A program made the translations under genes and the position numbers. DNA of 64,000 nucleotides from Planctomycetota bacterium (GTDB lineage Bacteria; Planctomycetota; Phycisphaerae; Phycisphaerales; UBA1924): assembly GCA_039819165.1 (NCBI GenBank), contig JBCBSM010000001.1:744001-808000 (forward strand). Reading direction: 5' to 3'. The notes beneath the pieces are model-generated. The model was given only the letters and a program-made list of their open reading frames with translations. It was not told the DNA's origin and did no database searches. Below are positions 8,125-17,511 of this stretch, piece by piece (the stretch's first letter is position 1; each line of letters begins with the position of its first letter).

Positions 8125-8346
8125 GGGTCCCTCCAGACCTCCCCATTGGTGGGACGATAGGCCGTCGGGTTTCCCGCGATCGCACGTCCCGCCATCCGCG
8201 CCGGATCCGTCCATTGCGGCGGAGGATCGATGCGGAACGGCACGAATTGTGCGGCGGCCGCGTACGCTGCTCACACCGCCGCCAGCGGTGCAGCGCCGGC
8301 GATCCGCCGGCCGATGAAGCACCGTAGCGCACCGGGAGGGTCCGCC

Positions 8347-9780
8347 ATGTCGACCGCACGCACGCTGCTGATGCTCTGCCTCGCATGGACCGCCGCGCTC
8401 GCGGGCTGCGGCGGCACATCATTCCAGACCGACCTCGCCGCGCTATACGAGCAGGCCGGCCAGAATATCGGTCCCGAACGCAATCCGGTGGTCGTCATCC
8501 CGGGCGTGCTGGGCTCGAAGCTCGAGGCCTTCGACGGCCGGTCGGTCTGGGGCGCCTTCGTGTACGGCGCGGCCGACGCGGACAAGCCCGACGGCGCCCG
8601 CCTGGTCGCCGTGCCCATGCGGCGCGGCGTGCCGCTCTCGCAGCTGACCGACGACGTCGAGGCCACCGACGTGCTCGACCAGCTCACGCTGGACGTCGGG
8701 CTGCTGCGGGGCCTCAAGCTGAGCGCCTACGTCGACATCCTCATGACGCTGGCGGCGGGGCAGTATCGCGACCAGTCGCTCGGCCGATCGGGCGCGATCA
8801 ACTACGGCGGCGCGCACTACACCTGCTTCCAATTTCCCTATGACTGGCGGCGGGACGTCTCCGAGCAGGTCGTCGAGTTCCACGAGCTGATCCAGGCATC
8901 CAAAGCCGCCCACCGGGCGGGCTACGGGCTGCCCGACGACGCTCCAGTCAAGGTCGACGTCGTGGCCCACTCCATGGGAGGCCTCGTGCTCCGCTACTAC
9001 CTGCGGTACGGCCCCAACCCGCTGCCCGAGGACGGCTCGCTGCCCGCGCTGACCTGGGAGGGCGCCGAACACGTCGAACGGGCGATCCTCGTCGGCACGC
9101 CGAACGCGGGATCGGTGCTGAGCCTCAAGCAGCTGGTTAACGGCTGGGACCTGCACCCCATCGCGCCCAACTACCGTCCGTCGGTGCTGGGCACCATGCC
9201 GGCGATCTACCAGCTGCTGCCCCGCGCACGCCACAACCGTGTCGTGCATGCCGCGACCGGCCGGCCGATCGATGTCCTCGACATCGAGACCTGGGACCGC
9301 TTCGGCTGGGGCTTGGCCAGCGACGAGCCGGATCGAGCGCTGGCCTGGCTGCTCGAGGACGTGCCCGAGGAGGAGCGCGCCGCCGTCGCCCGGGACCACC
9401 TGGAGAAGTGCCTCGCGCGCGCCGAGCAGTTGCACGCCGCTCTGGACATCCCCGCCGCCCCGCCGCCGGGGCTGGTCATCCACCTCTTTGCGGGCGACGC
9501 CGCCGACACGCCGACCCTCGTCACCGTGGACGAAGCGGGCCGGCTGGCCATCGCCGAGATGGGCCCGGGCGACGACACGGTGACGCGGGCCAGCGCGTTG
9601 ATGGACGAACGCGTCGGCGCCCCCTACATCCCCCGCCTCCGCAGCCCGATCTACTTCACCAGCGTGCGCTTCCTGGAGGCCAACCACCTGGGGCTGACCA
9701 AGTCGCCGAACTTCACCAACAACCTGCTATATCTGCTACTCGAGGACGACGTCCGCGGCTCGGCTCCGCTGGGCGGCTGA
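8347..9780 (+). CDS. LCAT-like alpha/beta hydrolase lipoprotein
   Basis: 477 residues from ATG 8347 with GGGAGG upstream. A signal peptide ends in a lipobox (AALAGC, Cys21), so the protein is probably lipidated and anchored in the membrane facing the periplasm. The domain resembles lecithin:cholesterol acyltransferase and phospholipid:diacylglycerol acyltransferase: an early PVVVIPGVLGSKLE oxyanion segment, FPYDWRRD, the nucleophile motif AHSMGG near residue 209, and a late ANHLGLTKS that supplies the likely histidine. It probably cleaves or transfers acyl chains on lipids. It stands alone between a divergent operon and rnpB. Confidence 0.85.
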   Translation: MSTARTLLMLCLAWTAALAGCGGTSFQTDLAALYEQAGQNIGPERNPVVVIPGVLGSKLEAFDGRSVWGAFVYGAADADKPDGARLVAVPMRRGVPLSQLTDDVEATDVLDQLTLDVGLLRGLKLSAYVDILMTLAAGQYRDQSLGRSGAINYGGAHYTCFQFPYDWRRDVSEQVVEFHELIQASKAAHRAGYGLPDDAPVKVDVVAHSMGGLVLRYYLRYGPNPLPEDGSLPALTWEGAEHVERAILVGTPNAGSVLSLKQLVNGWDLHPIAPNYRPSVLGTMPAIYQLLPRARHNRVVHAATGRPIDVLDIETWDRFGWGLASDEPDRALAWLLEDVPEEERAAVARDHLEKCLARAEQLHAALDIPAAPPPGLVIHLFAGDAADTPTLVTVDEAGRLAIAEMGPGDDTVTRASALMDERVGAPYIPRLRSPIYFTSVRFLEANHLGLTKSPNFTNNLLYLLLEDDVRGSAPLGG

Positions 9781-9800
9781 GCGCGCGGAGCCCCCCACCC

Positions 9801-9843
9801 CCAAAGAAAGGCGACGGGCCCGAAGGGCTATCCCTCCGGGCCC
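9801..9843 (-). terminator. Intrinsic terminator of rnpB
   Basis: Minus-strand hairpin at 9843-9816, a 12-base-pair stem with ATAG loop (one G-T pair), followed by CGCCTTTCTTTGG. It lies directly after the RNase P RNA and may also stop transcription of the convergent lipoprotein gene. Confidence 0.65.
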
Positions 9844-9848
9844 GCCAT

Positions 9849-10312
<464 letters not shown>

Positions 10313-10346
10313 CCCGCGGCCGCCCGGCCGCACTGCCTGCGTGATA

Positions 10347-10352
10347 ATGATA
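10347..10352 (-). promoter_or_regulatory. Candidate -10 box (TATCAT) of rnpB
   Basis: The only AT-rich spot between rnpB and the divergent gene. The same bases read GATAAT (10343-10348) on the plus strand, so the two promoters may overlap. Confidence 0.4.
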
Positions 10353-10376
10353 GGGACTGACCCCGTGGGAGCCGCC

Positions 10377-11378
10377 GTGGAGCAGACGCTCGGCATCTGG
10401 GCCGCCGCCTCGCAGGTGGAACTGATCGCCGCCCTGGCGCGCACGCTGGGCGTCCGGGTCGTCGCCGCAGGGGCACCGGTGCGGGCGCAGGGGCCCGGCG
10501 TGGCGGACGCCTTCGGCGCGTCGTACGCCGCCGACCTGCACGACCTGCTCGCCGACGACCGCGCCGGGTGCGTGCTGCTGGCCTGCCTGGACGGAGAGGC
10601 CTCGCGATCGTCGGGTCTGCCGCGGGCGATCGTCCGGGCCGCAGCGGAGGGTCGCGCGATCGCGACGCTCGCCCCCATTCCTCTGCCCACCGCCGACGGC
10701 GCGGAGGACTGGTACACCCCGGCCGACGGCCGCGTGCCCGCCGAGGCCATCCGCTTCGGCCCGCTGCTGCGGCGCGCCCCCGCCGCCCAAGAGGCGGCCG
10801 AGGTGCTCGAGGCCTTCGGCGATGTCCGCAGCGCGTTGATCGCCGGCCATCGCGGCGGCGAGGCGCCGGCCGCGGGCGCCCAGCTGGTCGACGCCCTCGA
10901 CGTGCTCGTGGCGTACATGGGCGAGCCCGAGCGGGTCGACGCGGCGCACCTCGCGGTCGGGCGGCCGACGAGGACCGGGCGGCAGGCTCCCGCGCTCGAC
11001 GCCCTGCATGGCGACGTGACGGCTCACTATCGCTTTGCGGATGGCAAGGCCGCCGTCGTGGCCATCAGCGACCAGGCCGGCGGCTGGTCCCGCCGCGCCA
11101 CGCTCCTGGGGCCGGCGGGGCGGCTGGACCTGGGCGACGGCGGCCACCGCTGGGTCGATGCCAGCGGCCGGCTCGTCGATGGCACCGAGCGACGCGACCG
11201 CGGCGACGCGGCCCTGGCCGAGGTCGACGCCCTCGCCGACTTCCTCTCGCCCATCCTGCAGGGCCGCGCCACGCCGCCACTCGACGCCGAGACCCTGGGC
11301 CCGCTGGTATCCGCCACGCTGCTGAGCACCCGGACGGGCCAGGCCGAGAGCCCCGCGACCATCCGCGCGATGGCCTGA
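10377..11378 (+). CDS. Degenerate Gfo/Idh/MocA-like protein
   Basis: About 333 residues from GTG 10377 (GGGAG five bases upstream); ATG 10347 and GTG 10365 are in frame but 10347 overlaps the likely promoter. The N-terminal half has the layout of a Gfo/Idh/MocA oxidoreductase nucleotide domain (IAALARTLGVRVVAAG, then DAFGASYAADLHDLLAD and CVLLACLDG), but the GxGxxG loop is absent. The C-terminal half has the typical strand pattern (HYRFADGKAAVVAIS, ATLLGPAGRLDLGDGG). The catalytic EKP motif is also missing (APIPLPTAD in its place), so it may bind but not oxidise. It lies beside a glycosyltransferase group, which fits a sugar-related role. Substrate unknown. Confidence 0.6.
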   Translation: MEQTLGIWAAASQVELIAALARTLGVRVVAAGAPVRAQGPGVADAFGASYAADLHDLLADDRAGCVLLACLDGEASRSSGLPRAIVRAAAEGRAIATLAPIPLPTADGAEDWYTPADGRVPAEAIRFGPLLRRAPAAQEAAEVLEAFGDVRSALIAGHRGGEAPAAGAQLVDALDVLVAYMGEPERVDAAHLAVGRPTRTGRQAPALDALHGDVTAHYRFADGKAAVVAISDQAGGWSRRATLLGPAGRLDLGDGGHRWVDASGRLVDGTERRDRGDAALAEVDALADFLSPILQGRATPPLDAETLGPLVSATLLSTRTGQAESPATIRAMA

Positions 11379-11394
11379 GGGCCAAGCCGCCCGC

Positions 11395-12105
11395 TCAGGC
11401 CATCGCGCCGGAGAGCTCCGGAAACTTCTCGCCCGCCCACAGCACCCCCGCCGCCCGCCGCTCGGCCCACAGCTGGTCGTCGTGGCCCTTCTTGAGGCGG
11501 GCCCGCACGAACGTCTCGTCGGGCGGCAGCCCGGTCGCGGCCGGGTGGTCGTGCTCGAGTGTCGCGCGCGGCTCGAACACCCAGCGGCCCCACGCCTTGA
11601 CGGTCTCGCCCAGCTCGGCGTCGTTGAACTGGTGGTAGTAGCCCGGGTAGAACAGGTCACCCGGGTGGAAACGCTCGAGGAATGCCCGCCCCATGAGCGG
11701 GAAGGCGAGGTCGTAGCCCTGCGGAAGATTCGATTGGGCGAGCCCGACGACGCCGTCGCCATCCGGGAAGCGCTCGTGCAGCGTCCGCATGGCAACGGAG
11801 ATGGCGTCGGGCGCAAAGCGGACGTCGTCGGTGCAGAAGATCGCGTTGCCCCGCACGAGTTCGCGGAACACCAGGTTGAGCGGCGCGGTGCAGCCCGGAC
11901 GCGCGTTGGCGCGTGAGGAGTAGACGCACTGGCACATGTCGGCGTTCGCCTCGCACGCCTCGATGGTGGCTGCGTCGCCCGCGGCCACCAGCACCCGGGC
12001 CGGCTGCGAGCAGCGTCGCACGCTCTCGATCATGGCCTTGAGTGCGCCGGGGCGTCCGATGGACGCGCAGAAGACATCGACAACGCGGTCGTCGGCGTGG
12101 GTCAT
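11395..12105 (-). CDS. Putative GT-A fold glycosyltransferase
   Basis: 236 residues. The start codon directly follows the stop of the upstream gene, so the two are co-transcribed. The N-terminus VDVFCASIGRPGALKAMIES matches the first strand and helix of family 2-type glycosyltransferases. GNAIFCTDDVRFAPDAI contains the acidic DDV that would bind the metal and nucleotide-sugar. A late segment with WGRWVFEPRATLEHDHP resembles the acceptor part of such enzymes. No membrane segment. It probably adds a sugar to a surface glycan, together with its neighbours; donor and acceptor cannot be told. Confidence 0.65.
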   Translation of the reverse strand: MTHADDRVVDVFCASIGRPGALKAMIESVRRCSQPARVLVAAGDAATIEACEANADMCQCVYSSRANARPGCTAPLNLVFRELVRGNAIFCTDDVRFAPDAISVAMRTLHERFPDGDGVVGLAQSNLPQGYDLAFPLMGRAFLERFHPGDLFYPGYYHQFNDAELGETVKAWGRWVFEPRATLEHDHPAATGLPPDETFVRARLKKGHDDQLWAERRAAGVLWAGEKFPELSGAMA

Positions 12106-13047
12106 CTAGTGCTCCATCGCCGTGCGGGGCCGCGCCGCCCGGCGAGCGCGGATGAGATCGGCAGAGTGCTCCGGCGGCGGGCCCCGCCGGCCGCCCGAGA
12201 CCGAGGCCTTGTGCCGCCGCGACGCCTGGTGGTGCACCAGCACGGGATCACCGGCCGTCTCGTCCTCTTTGGCGGCGTCGACGATCTTGGTGTAGGCGCC
12301 CGGCAGCCACAGCGTCCGCAGCGGTGCGCGCCGCACGTGCGATTCCCACGCGACGTCGAGGCTCAGCTGGTCCCAGCGATCGGGCCGCTCGGCGCATTGC
12401 GCGCACCACGCGTCCAGCAATTGGCCCGCCGCGGGCGTCGCGCCGAAGAGGGCGGTGCCGCTTGCGAACTGCCAGCCGCCGTAGCGGTGGATCGCAAAGT
12501 CGACTTCCGTGGCCCCGAACAGAAGAGGCCTGCACGCGAACCGGGCGTCGATGTCGACCCAGGCGACGCCGGCCTTGCTCTCCCGCCAGCGCGAGCGGAC
12601 GAATTCGGCCTTCATCGCGCAGTTGGCCTCCCACGTGCCCCGCGGCGGCAGCGATGCAACGTGATGCTCGAGCCCAAGGGCGTTGCAGGACTCCCGGAAG
12701 TCCGCCGCCTCGTCTTCGTAGGGGGTGCCGGCGGTGTAGAAGCTCACGATGGGCGGCAGCGCGTCGCCGGTGCGGACGGCTTCACCCGCCGGCGTGCGGG
12801 CCCCGAACCACCACGAGGCCGCACCCGCCCCGCCCGCACAGTGCAGCCAGGCGTGCAGCCCGTGCTTGGCGGCATCGGCCAGCGGCCGGTCGGCGTCCCG
12901 GATCGCCAGCAGTTCGCCCCGATCGATCGGGGCATCGGACGGCACCGATCCCCCGGCATCGATCTCGATCACGCGATCAATGCGCGAAACATCGATCGTG
13001 CCACCAAGGGCGTTGACAAAATCCTCGCGTATCGCCAGGGCGGGCAT
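12106..13047 (-). CDS. Putative nucleotide-diphospho-sugar transferase
   Basis: About 313 residues from ATG 13047; no Shine-Dalgarno sequence was found, so the start is uncertain. The middle part IVSFYTAGTPYEDEAADF, then ANCAMKAEFVRSRW, AWVDIDARF (DxD-type metal motif), and WQFASGTALFGATP with DQLSLDVAW is the layout of nucleotide-diphospho-sugar transferases of the GT77/DUF707-like kind. The first hundred residues carry no known domain. Its stop codon abuts the next gene. Likely role: glycan assembly. Confidence 0.55.
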   Translation of the reverse strand: MPALAIREDFVNALGGTIDVSRIDRVIEIDAGGSVPSDAPIDRGELLAIRDADRPLADAAKHGLHAWLHCAGGAGAASWWFGARTPAGEAVRTGDALPPIVSFYTAGTPYEDEAADFRESCNALGLEHHVASLPPRGTWEANCAMKAEFVRSRWRESKAGVAWVDIDARFACRPLLFGATEVDFAIHRYGGWQFASGTALFGATPAAGQLLDAWCAQCAERPDRWDQLSLDVAWESHVRRAPLRTLWLPGAYTKIVDAAKEDETAGDPVLVHHQASRRHKASVSGGRRGPPPEHSADLIRARRAARPRTAMEH

Positions 13048-13156
13048 GCCGAGGTCATCGGGCCGGCCGTTCCCGGTTCTTGAAGCGCGGCTGGTCCCGC
13101 GTCGGCGTCCGGGCCGATGACTCCGGATCGACCCCAATCGGGACAAATCGCCGCTC

Positions 13157-14683
13157 GTGATCTCGCTGCCGCAGGGGCTTGTGGCCAGCGGCGTCGCATC
13201 GTGGGCCGTGCGGCTGGCCAACGCCATGGCGGAACGCGGGCGGCCGGTGGCGCTGGTCACCCACGCTGAGGCCCCCACGCAGCGACGTCTCGACCTCGAC
13301 CTCGGGCCAGCCGTCCGCCATTTGGAACTCACTCGGCTCGGCCCCCTCGATGGGCCCGCCGCCCGCCTTGGCCCGTTGGTGGCGGCGTACCGGGACGTGC
13401 TGGAATCGCTGGGCGGGTCCGCCGATCGTCCCGCGATCCTGCTGCCCAACCTCGAAGCGGGTAGCTATGCCATCGCCGCGACGCTGGCGGCAAGCCACGG
13501 TGATCGGCTCCGGGTCCTGGGGTGGCAGCACAGCGACACCGCGTTCGATGCCGCCCTGCTCGCCTTCTACGAGCCCATGCTTGCGGGCCTCGTGGGCGTG
13601 AGCGCGCACATCGAGGGCACGCTGCGGAAGCGGCTGCCGGCGCGCGCGGGCGACGTACATCGCATCCCCTATGGAGTCGAGATCGCGCCCGCGATGCCCG
13701 CGGAGCCAACCGGCCCCCTCCGGCTCGTCTACGCCGGTCGCATCGAGCACGAGCAGAAGCGCGTGGGCGTTCTGTGCGAGCTGGCGGCGGAACTGGATCG
13801 ACGCGGCATCGAGCACGTGCTGACGCTCGTGGGTGATGGGCCGGCAGCCAAAGAAGTTGATCACCGCCTCTCCCACCGGCCCAATGCCTCGCGGATGCCC
13901 GCCAAGGGCCGAGCAGAACTCGCCGAGCTTCTCGAATCGCAGCACGCCTTCGTGCTCGCGTCCCGGTACGAAGGGCTGAGCGTCTCGATGCTCGAAGCGA
14001 TGGGCCACGGCCTGGCGCCGGTGGTGACCCGCGTTGCGTCCGGCGCCGCAGAAGCGATCGTCGACGGCGACAACGGCTTGCTGGTCGAAGCCGAACGCGA
14101 CGAGGACGAGGCGACGATCGCGAGCCGGCTCGCCGATGCCATCGAGCTCCTGGCCGGCGACCCCGGGGCGCTGCATCGGATGCGGCGGAGGGCCCATGAG
14201 ACGGTGCGAGATCGCTTCGGCATCGACGTGCACGCGGACACGTGCGATCGCCTGTTCGAGGCCGTTTGCACGCAGCCGCACCGCTGGTGGCCGCCCGAGC
14301 GCAGCGTCGTGTTCGGGGCATCCGCGGACCTGGTGGGCTCGGGCGGCGTGCCCCATGACGCCGTCGAGCGGGCCGCGGCCACGCTGCGGGAACTCCGCGG
14401 CCCGGTGGGCGTCTATGGAAGCGGGCGGCACACGCGGGCGATCGCCGCGGCCCTGGCCGACGCGCCGGCGGAGATCGCCTGCGTCATCGACGACGACCAG
14501 GCCCGCCACGGCCGCTCGTTGTGGGGCTGGCCGATCGTCTCGCTGCGAGACGCCGCCGCCATGGGAGTGCGTGACGTGCTGATCTCGTCGCACATGCACC
14601 GGGGCGTGATGGCCGAGCGCTGCGCGGCCGCGGGACTGCGGCCGATCGAGCTCTACGGCGAGGCGATAGTCGGCGATGGCTGA
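13157..14683 (+). CDS. Group 4 glycosyltransferase with C-terminal Rossmann-like domain
   Basis: 508 residues from GTG 13157, the first start after an in-frame stop at 13118-13120; the ribosome binding site is poor. Residues 1-380 form a GT4 (GT-B fold) enzyme: QGLVASGVASWAVRLANAMAERG at the start (acceptor loop), LVYAGRIEHEQKRV, TLVGDGPAAKEV, and SRYEGLSVSMLEAMGHG with the E-x7-E motif that binds the nucleotide sugar. The last 120 residues are a separate Rossmann-like unit (VGVYGSGRHTRAIAAAL, CVIDDDQARHGRSLWGWPIV, VRDVLISSHMH), similar to the small domain found on some methyltransferases and PglD-type proteins. It overlaps the next gene by eight bases. Confidence 0.85.
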   Translation: MISLPQGLVASGVASWAVRLANAMAERGRPVALVTHAEAPTQRRLDLDLGPAVRHLELTRLGPLDGPAARLGPLVAAYRDVLESLGGSADRPAILLPNLEAGSYAIAATLAASHGDRLRVLGWQHSDTAFDAALLAFYEPMLAGLVGVSAHIEGTLRKRLPARAGDVHRIPYGVEIAPAMPAEPTGPLRLVYAGRIEHEQKRVGVLCELAAELDRRGIEHVLTLVGDGPAAKEVDHRLSHRPNASRMPAKGRAELAELLESQHAFVLASRYEGLSVSMLEAMGHGLAPVVTRVASGAAEAIVDGDNGLLVEAERDEDEATIASRLADAIELLAGDPGALHRMRRRAHETVRDRFGIDVHADTCDRLFEAVCTQPHRWWPPERSVVFGASADLVGSGGVPHDAVERAAATLRELRGPVGVYGSGRHTRAIAAALADAPAEIACVIDDDQARHGRSLWGWPIVSLRDAAAMGVRDVLISSHMHRGVMAERCAAAGLRPIELYGEAIVGDG

Positions 14684-16007
14684 TCTCGTGTTCGCCGTTG
14701 GCGTGTGGGCGCTGCTGGCAACCGCCGCGGTTCTGCTGGCGTGGGCGACGTTGTGGGACCGCCCGCGTGGACGCCGCCGCTGCCCGAAGTGCTGGTACGA
14801 ACTCGTCGGCATCACCGCCTCCGAGGGCGGCACGGCCTGTCCCGAGTGCGGCCGCGTGACCAGGCGAGACCGTGCTCTCCGGAAGACGCGTCGCCACTGG
14901 TGGTCGGCCGCGCTCGCGTGCGTGCTGCTCGTGGGCTCGTACGCGAGCTGGGCCTACCCCATCGTCCGCGACCATGGCTGGTGGCGAATCGCACCGGACC
15001 TCGTGCTGGTCGCGATGCTGCCGTGGATGGACGAATTCACGGAAGGCTACAGCACCTCCGATGTTGTTGGCAACGACATGTGGCACGAAGTGCTGGAACG
15101 TCGCTACGGCCGATGGGATGACGACCGGGGTGGCCACTGGCCGGACGGACTCTGGCTGCACGAACGGTTGTTGCTCCGCGTCACCAGTCGATCGCTCTTG
15201 GAGCGTACCGATGAATGGCAATTCCGCAAGCAGGCGGCGTATCTGCTCGCTGGATCGGGTGCAACCTTCCCGAATGACATCGACCGTGGTCTTATGCCGT
15301 GGGTCATAACCGAGTACGCCCGGCACGCGTATGTGGCGTCCGATGCATGGATCGTGTACGGCGCGGAATACGTACCGCACGATGCCGAGTACCACAACCA
15401 GCCGACGTTCGACGTTGCGTTGTTCTTCGCCGCGTTCGAGGATGGCACATGCGTTCGCAGCGAGCAGGATGCCTATGGCGCCCGAATCGTGTGGATGCCT
15501 GGCAGGGCTGGCGGTGGCAGGCAGTGGACGATTCCGGTGAAACCAACCACGAACGGAGCCCCGGTTGGCATTCATGGAGCACCTTGGTGGAGATACGCCA
15601 TCGACCCTCATCCCGGAACCCTGATCCCGGACGAAGACGGCCTTTCGTCGTTCGGCCCGATCGGCGAGTGGCGGATGGACTTCGCCACGTACGTGGGGTT
15701 TGAGCAGGTCAATGGCCGGCCATGCCACGTCGTTCGTAGTGGCGATTTCGGCGACTTCGAGCTCTGGATCGACGCCGAGACCTATCGCATCCGCAAGTAC
15801 TGCCGCGGCGACGCAATCTACCTTTACGAGGGGAGTGACGATTCTGTGATCGACCCCGCATGGTCCCGATTCGATCCGAGCGATCCCACGCCAACACCCC
15901 TCGAGGAACGCCTAGACGAAGTCAACGCGTTGAAGCCCGAGGTTGATTTGCTGGAGTACTTCGAGCCGCGGCCCACCGTCTTTGACGATCCGGGAAAAGG
16001 CGGGTAG
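14676..16007 (+). CDS. Zinc-ribbon membrane protein, function unknown
   Basis: 443 residues, not recognised. A transmembrane helix (residues 5-25) precedes a four-cysteine zinc ribbon (Cys36, Cys39, Cys55, Cys58; CPKCWYEL...CPECG), then a second membrane helix near 75-97; the remaining 340 residues, rich in Trp, Tyr and Asp, would lie outside the membrane. Zinc ribbons of this RCPKCxYEL form between two membrane helices are common in planctomycete proteins of unknown role. The frame begins inside the last codons of the glycosyltransferase (eight-base overlap). Codon use is less GC-biased than in neighbours. Confidence 0.65.
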   Translation: MADLVFAVGVWALLATAAVLLAWATLWDRPRGRRRCPKCWYELVGITASEGGTACPECGRVTRRDRALRKTRRHWWSAALACVLLVGSYASWAYPIVRDHGWWRIAPDLVLVAMLPWMDEFTEGYSTSDVVGNDMWHEVLERRYGRWDDDRGGHWPDGLWLHERLLLRVTSRSLLERTDEWQFRKQAAYLLAGSGATFPNDIDRGLMPWVITEYARHAYVASDAWIVYGAEYVPHDAEYHNQPTFDVALFFAAFEDGTCVRSEQDAYGARIVWMPGRAGGGRQWTIPVKPTTNGAPVGIHGAPWWRYAIDPHPGTLIPDEDGLSSFGPIGEWRMDFATYVGFEQVNGRPCHVVRSGDFGDFELWIDAETYRIRKYCRGDAIYLYEGSDDSVIDPAWSRFDPSDPTPTPLEERLDEVNALKPEVDLLEYFEPRPTVFDDPGKGG

Positions 16008-16010
16008 ACG

Positions 16011-17315
16011 CTACGGCCGCTTCAGGTGCTCCGCAAAGAACGCCAGCAACGCCGGGAACGCCTCCTTCCGCACCCGCGCGTCTGCCTCGCTCAGCGGCGT
16101 GTAGGCGTGCCCCGAGAGCGCATGGCCGGCCTCGGCATCGACGATGAGCACGGTGTTAAGGCCCGCGGACTCGCGGCGTTCGGCGATGTTGCGGGCCATG
16201 CCGCCCGAGTCCCAGGTGTTGTCCTCGTCGCCGCCAACGACGAATACCGGCTCGTCGATGTCCTCGACGCGGATGCGGGCGGCCTCGACGCGTTCGGGGT
16301 TAGCCAGCCGGCCGGCATCGTGCGGCAGGCGGATCCGCACCGCCTGGCCCCGCCGGCCCTTGGCGAACTCCGCACCCATGCCGAGGTAGGGCACGTAGTC
16401 CATGGGCGTGCCCTCCCACGAGAAGCTGCTGGGCCCGGGCATGTTGGATCCCCATCCTTCCCAGATCACGTCACTGGGCACGATGGCGGCGACCGCGGCG
16501 AAGCCGTCGATCCGGCTGGCGGCAGCGAGCGCGAACTCCGCGCCCTTCGACACGCCCCAGACGCCGATGGCGTCCTCGATGACATCTTCGCGGGCCCGCA
16601 CCGCGTCCAGCACGTCCGCGAGGCGGTCCACCGGGATGCCGGCGAAGCCCCGAGGCAGATCGGGGAACTGCTGCTCCTGCGTGCCCCACGCGGGGGAGTA
16701 GTACGGCACCCCCACCGCGAGGTAGCCCCTGGACGCCAGCAGCGGCGCCATGCCGCGGGAGGCCCGATCGCCCCCCTCGGATCCGCCCAGCAGGATGATC
16801 GCCGGCAGCGGCTCGTCGCCCGGCGGGCGCAGCACGAAGGCGCCCTGGAAGGCCTCGCCCAGCGACGTCTCGACCAGGACGTCGGCGCCGTCGTCCAGCC
16901 GCAGCCGGGTCGAGGCGTCCACCGTGCCATCGCCGTCGGCATCAACATGCAGCTGGATGGTCCGCCACGGTGTGGTCTCCTCGGAGTACGCCGCGCCGTC
17001 GATGGTCTGCATGGTCCAGAAGAAGCCCGCGACGTCGACCCCCGACCAGGGGGCCGCCACGGGCTCGTCGTTGATGGGATCGATCTGGCCTGCGTCGTCG
17101 GCCCGGAACACGGCTGTAGATCGGTACCACGACTGCGATCGGCCGCTGTACCGCTCGGCCGCGATGGTCGCCAGCGAGCCGGGATCGAGCCCGGTGACCC
17201 GGACGTCGGCGACGTCGCCGAGCAGCACGGACGGCTCGGTCGGTTCGAAGGCGGGCTGGGCGATGGCCGAAGCCGCGGCGAACGCCGCAACCACGGCGGG
17301 GATCCCGTAGCACAT
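16011..17315 (-). CDS. Secreted BAAT-type acyl-CoA thioesterase/hydrolase
   Basis: 434 residues from ATG 17315, with GAGGAGG eight bases upstream. A signal peptide (about residues 1-19, ending AIA) indicates export. The domain order is that of acyl-CoA thioester hydrolase/bile-acid-CoA amino acid N-acyltransferases: an Ig-like N-terminal domain (here with DADGDGTVD, a possible calcium loop, near 125-133), then an alpha/beta hydrolase with nucleophile GVWGVSKGAE (Ser256), Asp in FVVGGDEDNTWDSGG and His in EAGHALSGHAY. Substrate unknown; the exported location argues against acyl-CoA. Confidence 0.82.
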   Translation of the reverse strand: MCYGIPAVVAAFAAASAIAQPAFEPTEPSVLLGDVADVRVTGLDPGSLATIAAERYSGRSQSWYRSTAVFRADDAGQIDPINDEPVAAPWSGVDVAGFFWTMQTIDGAAYSEETTPWRTIQLHVDADGDGTVDASTRLRLDDGADVLVETSLGEAFQGAFVLRPPGDEPLPAIILLGGSEGGDRASRGMAPLLASRGYLAVGVPYYSPAWGTQEQQFPDLPRGFAGIPVDRLADVLDAVRAREDVIEDAIGVWGVSKGAEFALAAASRIDGFAAVAAIVPSDVIWEGWGSNMPGPSSFSWEGTPMDYVPYLGMGAEFAKGRRGQAVRIRLPHDAGRLANPERVEAARIRVEDIDEPVFVVGGDEDNTWDSGGMARNIAERRESAGLNTVLIVDAEAGHALSGHAYTPLSEADARVRKEAFPALLAFFAEHLKRP

Positions 17316-17511
17316 GTCCAAATCCTCCTCGAACGTCTGGGTGCACCGGATTACCGCGATGCGCCCGGCCCCGCCGTCCTGCCACGATCCGGCGAGTTGG
17401 TTGGCTCGCCTCGTCAGGGCGTCGGTGCGTGCACCCCTCCGGCGCGGCGACTCCCGTGGTCGTAGGACCGCCGCGCTACCCAGGGAGGCGACGACCCCGG
17501 ACAGAGTCCCT

